Origin: Halomicronema sp. CCY15110 | GTDB lineage: Bacteria > Cyanobacteriota > Cyanobacteriia > Phormidesmidales > Phormidesmidaceae | NCBI RefSeq assembly: GCF_016888165.1 | Contig: NZ_JACSWC010000436.1 | Span: 1-40,817 of the forward strand | Reading direction: 5' to 3' | Length of the DNA stretch: 40,817 bases | In this document: piece by piece, positions 35,239 to 40,817 of the stretch | How positions within the stretch are numbered: the stretch's first letter is position 1 | Layout: each line of letters opens with the position of its first letter | Notes under the pieces: generated by a model | Databases searched by the model: none | Told to the model about the DNA's origin: nothing | Seen by the model: the letters and a program-made list of their open reading frames with translations, nothing else | Translations under genes and position numbers: made by a program

Positions 35239-35585
35239 CTCAATTCCTTAATGCCCAAGCATGAAATCTGAAGGAACTCTAGCATCTGCCCAGGGATGCC
35301 GAATTAGACCGCTACCATGTGTGGGACGTTGTTTTAAGCTCCCAGGTGATGTGCTGGGCAGTCGATGACGGTGCAGCTTCGGTCAGCCCGGCTATTCGAT
35401 TGCTTGCGCCTGACTGGGCAGCACTGCGGCTGTCACCGCTGATCGAAACAGTTACTCAGCATTGGCCAATGTCCTCACTGTTATTGAGGATGTGCCAGTG
35501 TTCATGATCCGGTGGTCAGCCGACATGACTATTCAGCGTCATTACGACCCAGCGTCAGAAAAGTGCGCCCTAACGACAGAGATTT
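35239..35585. other. Divergent intergenic region between cobN and the histidine kinase
   Basis: No gene is convincing; a 62-codon plus-strand frame (35319-35507) has no motif. The region must hold promoters for both divergent genes. No B12 box or clear riboswitch fold is seen on the cobN side. Confidence 0.45.
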
Positions 35586-37919
35586 ATGACTCTATTCCCT
35601 AAAAATTCAGAGTTAGTGGTGCGGACTCTACCAGAGTCAGCTTATCGGCAGTTGCGGCGATCGCTCTGGCAGCTGGCCGACGAGGCCAAATCGTTACGCC
35701 TCTCGGAAGTCGATCGAGCCTTCCCCCGGCTGCACCACAATGAGCCATCGACAACCTCCCAGTGGCAAGACTGGCTGCTGGTTGTGACCCCCACGACACA
35801 GGCTCTCTTGGTGCATCAATCAGGGTTGGCCGCTGACGCGATCGCCGCCCCGGAGGCGACCCATACGGTTGGTTTGATGACCGAGCCGCAGCAAATCCTG
35901 GCGGTCGTCACCTACTGGGGCCACAACCTCTGGGCCCAACCGATCGCCCAACCGTTGGCCGTAGCCGAGCATCATCTGCGCGATCGCACAGTGACCTCTG
36001 GCACCGAGTTGCTCCTGACCCTGCTGCCGATCTTGGCCGTGCCGCCGACCGACCCGCCGACCGAGGCCAGTACCGAGGCCACGGCGGCGGCTTCTAGGAA
36101 CGTCCAGACCCGCCTGGATCGCGAGCTCGAACAAGGCGAACTGCTGAGTCAGGTGATTGCTAAAATTCGCGACAGCTTGGACTTAGACGTCATTCTCTCG
36201 ACCACCGTGGCCGAAGTGCGCCAGTCCTTATCTACCGATCGCTTGCTAATTTACCAATTTCCATCGCGGGAAGCTGGCGCATCTAGGGATATTTCCGCCG
36301 TTTCAGATGCCCCTTCAGCCACCGCGACCCCGGGCCACATCACCTATGAATCGCTGGCTACCGCCACGATTAATTCCGTCAAAAACTTTCACGAGCAATA
36401 TTGCTTTGACGACCAGACCCACTGCCGCCACAAGTATGGCTCTGGTATCCCCATCGCCATCAATGACGTGGCAGTGGCCTATCGCGATGTCCCCTGTCTG
36501 CACAACTTTTTGCAAAAAGCCCAGGTTCGCGCCAAGGTCATCGCGCCCATTTGGGCCAAGGGCGAGCTCTGGGGCCTGCTCATCGCCCATCAATGTGCCG
36601 CGTCGCGAGTGTGGACTGCACAGGAACTCAAGTTTTTGCAAGGCATTGCCGAGCATTTATCCGTGGCGATTCAGCAGGCCGAACTGTATGCCCGCCTGCG
36701 AGAACAGGCGCAGTCGCTGGAAGTGTGTGTGATCAACCGCACCCAGGATCTCAAAGATGCCCTGGCCGCGGCCCAATCCGCCAATCTGGCAAAAAGCGAG
36801 TTTTTGGCCACAATGAGCCACGAACTACGCACTCCCCTCACCTGCATTATTGGCATGTCGGCGACGCTGCTGCGCTGGTCTTTGGGCGAGTTGAATGAGC
36901 GCCAACGCACCTATCTGCAAACCATCTACGACAGTGGTGAGCGGCTGCTGGCAGTCATCAACGACATTTTGGAGATGGCGAAAATCGAGTCGGGCCGCGT
37001 CATTTTAGAAATCCAAGAGGTTTCCCTGACGCGACTGGGACAGCGATCGCTCGATCCGTTCCGCAAAACTGCCCGCGATCGCAATATTGAAATCAACTTT
37101 GAGTCCACCCTGATAGAAAATCAGGATGCGTTTACGGGCGATCCGCGCCGCATCACCCAAATTCTGGATAACTTACTCAGCAATGCCCTGAAATTCACCC
37201 ACGAAGACGGCACCATTAATCTGCGGCTCTGGCGCGAACAGCAATTCGCCGTGTTTCAAATCGAAGATACGGGCATTGGCATCCCAGAAGAGCAGTTGTC
37301 ACAGCTGTTTCAAACCTTTCAGCAGCTAGAAACCAGCCGTCAGCGCCAATATTCTGGCACCGGCTTAGGCCTCGCCTTGACCAAACAACTGGTGGAACTC
37401 CACGGTGGCACCGTCTTGGTCAACTCGCGAATCGGCGTGGGCTCCGTGTTCACTGTGCGACTGCCCGCCCAACGGCTCAGCTCGGCCGCCGCCCGCAACA
37501 CCCCGACGCCAGAAGAGATCCAGTTGGTGCAGCCGATTGTCGGGCGCATTGTCTTGGTGGAAGATCAGGAAGATCGGGCTGGGATGATCTGCGATTTGCT
37601 GACGGCGGCGGGCTACCAAGTGATTTGGATGATTGAGGGGTCGCGGGTGGTGGAACAAGTCGCCCTCTTGCAACCCACCGTCGTGATTCTCAATATGCAG
37701 ATCAACAGCATCGATGGTCAGCGCATGATTCGGGCGCTGCGAGAATCACTGATCACGACCAAGGTCAAAATTCTCGCCTTGAGTGATAATCAGGTGGCTC
37801 GCGAGACGACGCATCACGCCGACGCGATCGCCCTCCTCCCCCTTGCCCCAGAGCTTCTGCTAGAGCAGGTCAATGCCTTGATCGCGGCGGAACTAGGCAG
37901 CGCCGCCGCCAACTATTAA
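35586..37919 (+). CDS. Hybrid sensor histidine kinase (GAF-HisKA-HATPase-receiver)
   Basis: The 777-residue soluble protein has an N-terminal sensor-like region (1-150, unassigned) and a GAF domain (about 195-370). A short coiled coil (370-400) follows. HisKA has the phosphorylated H412 in MSHELRTPL, and HATPase_c has the N box DNLLSNALKF and the G boxes DTGIGIP and GTGLGLAL. A C-terminal receiver-like domain (about 650-775) follows. In the receiver the position of the phospho-aspartate is asparagine (N703 in VILNMQINS), so it probably cannot be phosphorylated. The GAF has Cys304 in VPCLHNFL at the place where cyanobacteriochromes attach bilin, but lacks the adjacent His. The signal is unknown. 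Confidence 0.92.
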   Translation: MTLFPKNSELVVRTLPESAYRQLRRSLWQLADEAKSLRLSEVDRAFPRLHHNEPSTTSQWQDWLLVVTPTTQALLVHQSGLAADAIAAPEATHTVGLMTEPQQILAVVTYWGHNLWAQPIAQPLAVAEHHLRDRTVTSGTELLLTLLPILAVPPTDPPTEASTEATAAASRNVQTRLDRELEQGELLSQVIAKIRDSLDLDVILSTTVAEVRQSLSTDRLLIYQFPSREAGASRDISAVSDAPSATATPGHITYESLATATINSVKNFHEQYCFDDQTHCRHKYGSGIPIAINDVAVAYRDVPCLHNFLQKAQVRAKVIAPIWAKGELWGLLIAHQCAASRVWTAQELKFLQGIAEHLSVAIQQAELYARLREQAQSLEVCVINRTQDLKDALAAAQSANLAKSEFLATMSHELRTPLTCIIGMSATLLRWSLGELNERQRTYLQTIYDSGERLLAVINDILEMAKIESGRVILEIQEVSLTRLGQRSLDPFRKTARDRNIEINFESTLIENQDAFTGDPRRITQILDNLLSNALKFTHEDGTINLRLWREQQFAVFQIEDTGIGIPEEQLSQLFQTFQQLETSRQRQYSGTGLGLALTKQLVELHGGTVLVNSRIGVGSVFTVRLPAQRLSSAAARNTPTPEEIQLVQPIVGRIVLVEDQEDRAGMICDLLTAAGYQVIWMIEGSRVVEQVALLQPTVVILNMQINSIDGQRMIRALRESLITTKVKILALSDNQVARETTHHADAIALLPLAPELLLEQVNALIAAELGSAAANY

Positions 37920-37998
37920 AGCCCAGCGTTGTGGGTGCAACATAACGGCAAAGGTCTTTTATAATCGCGACAGTTTGCTCAATGAGCCCCCGCGCCCT

Positions 37999-39273
37999 AT
38001 GGCAGTGCCGTTCCGCTATCGATGGTCGAAATACACACTGTGGCGAGATTTGCCCCTGGCGGGCTTGGTCGTTGGCATGCTCACGGCCATCAGCGTTCAC
38101 GAGCTCCCACGGGCGGCCAGGCCCGCCGGATCAGCGTTAGAGCCGACCGTCTGCCAGGCCGCCACAGCTTCCTCGCGGGCATTTCCCCAGAGGAGCTGTA
38201 ACGAGGTCGCGCTGCGTTGGCAGCGATCGCCCGTTCCTCCAGCTCAGCTGCTCACTCAAGGCCTAGGATTCCTTGATGACCTGGCGGCGGTGAGCGATCG
38301 GCCCCGCTACCCGGTGGTGGCTCAACCGCCCTTTTGGCAGTCGGAAACCCCGGCGCAGTCGCCGCAGCTAAGGCAAATTGTGGATGGGGCAGTGGCGTTA
38401 ATTGCGGCCCAGGGCTTACCCACTGAGTCCGTTTCCATCAGTTTGGTCGATTTGACGGGGGACTGCTGTGACTATGCGGCCTACCAAGACCAGCAACCGC
38501 GCTATCCCGCCAGCATTGTCAAGCTGTTTTGGCTGGTGGCGCTGTATGGCTACTACGATGCGGGCACCTTGTTGCCCGAGGTCGATGTTTACCGCGACGA
38601 CGAAGCCTTGATGGCCCACTATTCCAATAACGGGGCGTCGAGTCGCATTGTGGATGCTTTGACCCAGACGACCTCGGGCGACACCCTGCCCCCCGCCGAA
38701 TTGCCGACCTGGGTGGCGGCTCGCACTACCTTGAACGACTATTTTTTACGGGCCAACTACCCGGACTTGAATATTGCCCACAAAACGTTGCCCATTCCCG
38801 ATTTGGGTATGGAAGAGCGCACGGGGCGCGACTGGCAACTTGCCCATGAGACACCCGAGGCGGCGGGACATGACACGCGCCAACGCAACTATCTGACGAC
38901 GGCGGCAGTGGCGCGGCTGTTGTACGAGATTGATACCGGACAAGCGATTTCGCCCGCCGCCAGCGATCGCATCAAGCAATATCTTTACCACAGCCCTGAC
39001 CCAGCCGAATGGCAGTGGACAGAAACTAATGCGATCGCGGGCTTTTTCGGCGAATACCTGCCGCCCGATGCGAGGCTGTATACCAAACTCGGCTTCACCT
39101 TTGACGATGGTCGCCAAGAGGCCGCCATCATTACTTCACCCGATCAGCAAGTACGCTTTGCGCTGGTTGTCTTTGCCAATGATGCCGTCTTTTCTGAGCA
39201 CGAGACCATCCTGCCCGCGATCGCCCGCTACAGCTATGACCAAATGCACCGACGAGCTGCCACCCCTAACTAA
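37999..39273 (+). CDS. Membrane-anchored serine hydrolase (class A beta-lactamase-like fold)
   Basis: The 424-residue protein starts at the ATG at 37999 (MAVPFRYRW); a TTG further up would add eight residues. One N-terminal hydrophobic helix (about 21-38) anchors or exports it. The catalytic domain has SIVK (Ser172, Lys175) as SxxK and SNN (209-211) in place of SDN. At the KTG position it has KLG (363-365). Such proteins can act as D,D-peptidases or esterases of cell-wall metabolism; the changed motifs argue against a working beta-lactamase. It lies 79 bp after the histidine kinase on the same strand. Confidence 0.8.
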   Translation: MAVPFRYRWSKYTLWRDLPLAGLVVGMLTAISVHELPRAARPAGSALEPTVCQAATASSRAFPQRSCNEVALRWQRSPVPPAQLLTQGLGFLDDLAAVSDRPRYPVVAQPPFWQSETPAQSPQLRQIVDGAVALIAAQGLPTESVSISLVDLTGDCCDYAAYQDQQPRYPASIVKLFWLVALYGYYDAGTLLPEVDVYRDDEALMAHYSNNGASSRIVDALTQTTSGDTLPPAELPTWVAARTTLNDYFLRANYPDLNIAHKTLPIPDLGMEERTGRDWQLAHETPEAAGHDTRQRNYLTTAAVARLLYEIDTGQAISPAASDRIKQYLYHSPDPAEWQWTETNAIAGFFGEYLPPDARLYTKLGFTFDDGRQEAAIITSPDQQVRFALVVFANDAVFSEHETILPAIARYSYDQMHRRAATPN

Positions 39274-39313
39274 ACGATGACTGGCCAGTCGGTGACTCCC
39301 GTTCGCTGCTGCG

Positions 39314-40168
39314 TTAATTGGCAATGCGAGTGAGCAAGACCGGGCAAGGCGTGTAGACCCGCACATAGTCAGACAACGATTCGCCCAGCAGGCGATCGAG
39401 GTCGGGCATGCCCTTCGCGATGGAGGGGCGGCGATCGGGCGATCCGAGAATAATTAAATCCACATTTTTGTCGTCAGCCAGTTGGCAAATGCGGCGACCC
39501 GCCTTGCCTTCCGGCGCTGCCAACGTTGATTTGATGCCATAGCGCTTCGCTTCTGCCGCCGCTGCGGTCAGCACCGGGTCTTTGCTGGGGTCAGGTTCGG
39601 TCTCATCAAAGGGCCGCGCCTTCAAGTTCGAGACCGTATGGACCAAGACGAGTTCGCCGCCACTCACATCGCGCAGTAAGCTAATGCCCAGCTTCAACCC
39701 TTCTTGGGCCGAGTCCGACTTATCCATCGCCACCATGACTCGCTTCACTGAACGAATGCTGTAGAGATCGTCCTTCACCAGCAGCATGGGCCGCGATGAT
39801 AGCTGAAACACGTACTGACTCACGGAGTTATCCAAAATTGCTTTCAGACCTTTCAAGCCCCGAGACCCCATGATGATCAGGTCAGCATCAATTTCTTTTG
39901 CCACCGTGATCACCACATCCTTGGGGTCACCCTCGCGCAGCATCGCGGTCACATGCCCCGGATCGAGATTTAGGTTTTTGATTGCTTCGGCCAGTGTGCG
40001 CCCCCCGGCTTCCCACTTTTCAGTCATGCCCTCAGCCGACACCTGCGGCGACACCACATGTAAAACGGTGATGTTGGCTCGCTGAATCAGCGGAATTTCC
40101 ATCAACACCTTCATCATTGCTTCGGTGTTGCCGGTGCCAGAGTCCGCTAAAAGAATTTTTTCGATCAT
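39314..40168 (-). CDS. Tandem universal stress protein (two UspA domains)
   Basis: The 284-residue protein holds two UspA domains, about 1-135 and 140-284. The first has the ATP-binding pattern in GSRGLKGLKAILDNSVSQYV and the second in GSPDRRPSIAKG, which departs from the G2xG9xG(S/T) consensus. The first domain therefore probably binds ATP and the second may not. Family members act in stress survival in the cytoplasm. It is convergent with the serine hydrolase; a hairpin with arms AAAACCC/GGGTTTT (40249-40273) sits about 80 bp upstream of its start. Confidence 0.9.
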   Translation of the reverse strand: MIEKILLADSGTGNTEAMMKVLMEIPLIQRANITVLHVVSPQVSAEGMTEKWEAGGRTLAEAIKNLNLDPGHVTAMLREGDPKDVVITVAKEIDADLIIMGSRGLKGLKAILDNSVSQYVFQLSSRPMLLVKDDLYSIRSVKRVMVAMDKSDSAQEGLKLGISLLRDVSGGELVLVHTVSNLKARPFDETEPDPSKDPVLTAAAAEAKRYGIKSTLAAPEGKAGRRICQLADDKNVDLIILGSPDRRPSIAKGMPDLDRLLGESLSDYVRVYTPCPVLLTRIAN

Positions 40169-40514
40169 GATGACCTCATTCGAGTGCGCCGCTTATCAGT
40201 GGGGCACAGTGAACAAAAGAGTTTTCTTTAATTAATGGAAACGCATGTAAAACCCCTGTGAGATAAGGGTTTTGTACTCCATGTCAATAATAGTCACCTG
40301 GCTTGACGCAGTTTTGAACGATTTCATAATTCGTAGTAACCCTATGGCTCTGCTCTCGCCTAACGGGACGCCGCCCGCCCCCCCGCGATCGCGCCCCGAG
40401 TTTTGCGACCAAAGGTAAACCAGATACAGGCTAAAGCCGCGTATCGGGCATCCTAAAGCAGTCGTTTTACGGAGCGGCCAGAGCCGCATCACCGCGATCG
40501 GTTCCTCAATAGGG
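40169..40514. other. Gene-poor stretch upstream of the UspA gene
   Basis: It includes the upstream region of the UspA gene, with an AAAACCC/GGGTTTT hairpin at 40249-40273. A 117-codon minus-strand frame (40232-40585) crosses it but reads through the transposase remnant and has no motif. Confidence 0.4.
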
Positions 40515-40806
40515 TTGGCAACTTTGCTGTTCTGCCCCAGGAGTCGGGGCGTTGGGCCGCTAAACCAGGTAGCCCTGGCGAACACCGCTGAGTATGAGAC
40601 CCAGTGTCGCCAGCGTCATCGTCGCTTCATTCTGGCCACCAATGTCCTCGACGAGCAATCCTATCCAGCCGAGCGCCTGCTGCGCGAATCACAAAGCTCA
40701 GCAGCATGTTGAGCTTTGTGATTCGCTTCCTTAAAGACCCCCAGGGTAAGCGCAAGAAAAAAGGGTCTGTGACATGCTAGAGGCAACCCATCACTGTGCC
40801 CCCTGA
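40515..40806 (+). pseudogene. IS1634-like transposase remnant, split by an inverted repeat
   Basis: The plus strand reads RHRRFILATNVLDEQSYPAERLLRE, which matches the conserved RFILATNVLD..EL....ML.EYK block of IS1634-type transposases. After a 43-bp inverted repeat the sequence resumes in another frame as IRFLKDPQGKRKKKGSVTC, like the following RGFRFLKDP block of the same family. Other catalytic regions are absent, so this is a dead fragment. Confidence 0.7.
40684..40726. repeat. 17-bp perfect inverted repeat inside the transposase remnant
   Basis: GCGAATCACAAAGCTCA (40684-40700) and TGAGCTTTGTGATTCGC (40710-40726) are perfect 17-bp arms around a 9-base loop. The repeat sits just where the transposase sequence breaks, so it may be a rearrangement scar or an inserted palindrome. 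Confidence 0.85.
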
Positions 40807-40817
40807 GAGTTGCCATG

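Noticed and set aside
35239-35585. Cobalamin riboswitch before cobN
   Set aside because: I looked for a B12-box-like sequence on the minus strand and found none.
40232-40585. 117-codon minus-strand frame
   Set aside because: It crosses the transposase remnant and has no motif; the plus strand gives the recognisable protein.

Overview
The window is a piece of a cyanobacterial chromosome. The palindrome GCGATCGC (the HIP1 octamer) occurs dozens of times. Several genes are cyanobacterial in character: an RRM protein paired with ribosomal protein S21, a MEKHLA protein, a DUF2227 protein, a CysR-like regulator within a sulfate-transport cluster, and a CobN of cyanobacterial type. Most of the window is single-copy housekeeping chromosome. 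It is interrupted by short zones of decayed mobile and toxin genes. I see no CRISPR array, rRNA or prophage.

Layout. 1-3500 is an accessory zone. It holds the 3' part of a membrane-anchored P-loop ATPase whose N-terminus is encoded by near-perfect 12-bp repeats, a REP-associated tyrosine transposase with its palindromes, a VapC-type toxin remnant and a small decayed membrane gene. 3509-6490 is a P-type cation ATPase. 6663-12830 is sulfate uptake: sbpA-cysT-cysW leftward, cysA rightward, and a Crp-family regulator. 12960-14308 is a degraded zone with a frameshifted ABC-3 permease, simple repeats, a transposase fragment and tRNA-Val(UAC). 14397-20506 carries a DUF2227 protein, MEKHLA, mazG, PBP1A, tyrS and pyrF. 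20633-21239 is rpsU and an RRM gene. A MITE-like element follows, then kptA, an unknown gene and glmU. 25567-27977 has a small unknown gene, a HAD hydrolase and a two-gene module that shares a short sequence tag. 28192-31298 carries a DUF58 protein, a secreted repeat protein and an ArsR regulator with a coupled small ORF. 31381-40168 has cobN, a hybrid histidine kinase, a serine hydrolase and a double-UspA protein. The window ends in an IS1634-like transposase remnant.

How the genes work together. Sulfate import is complete for an ABC importer: binding protein, two permeases, ATPase and a likely regulator. MazG, PyrF, TyrS, GlmU and PBP1A are unrelated housekeeping functions. The best candidates for undescribed biology are three. 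First is the minus-strand pair 26980-27977, a PH-like membrane protein plus a small soluble partner, which share an ungapped 23-residue tag and have their own terminator. Second is the exported protein with six copies of a 13-residue motif (29624-30382). Third is the ATPase fused to a tandem AGGV/ALGV membrane repeat at the left edge. All calls come from reading the sequence; no database search was run.
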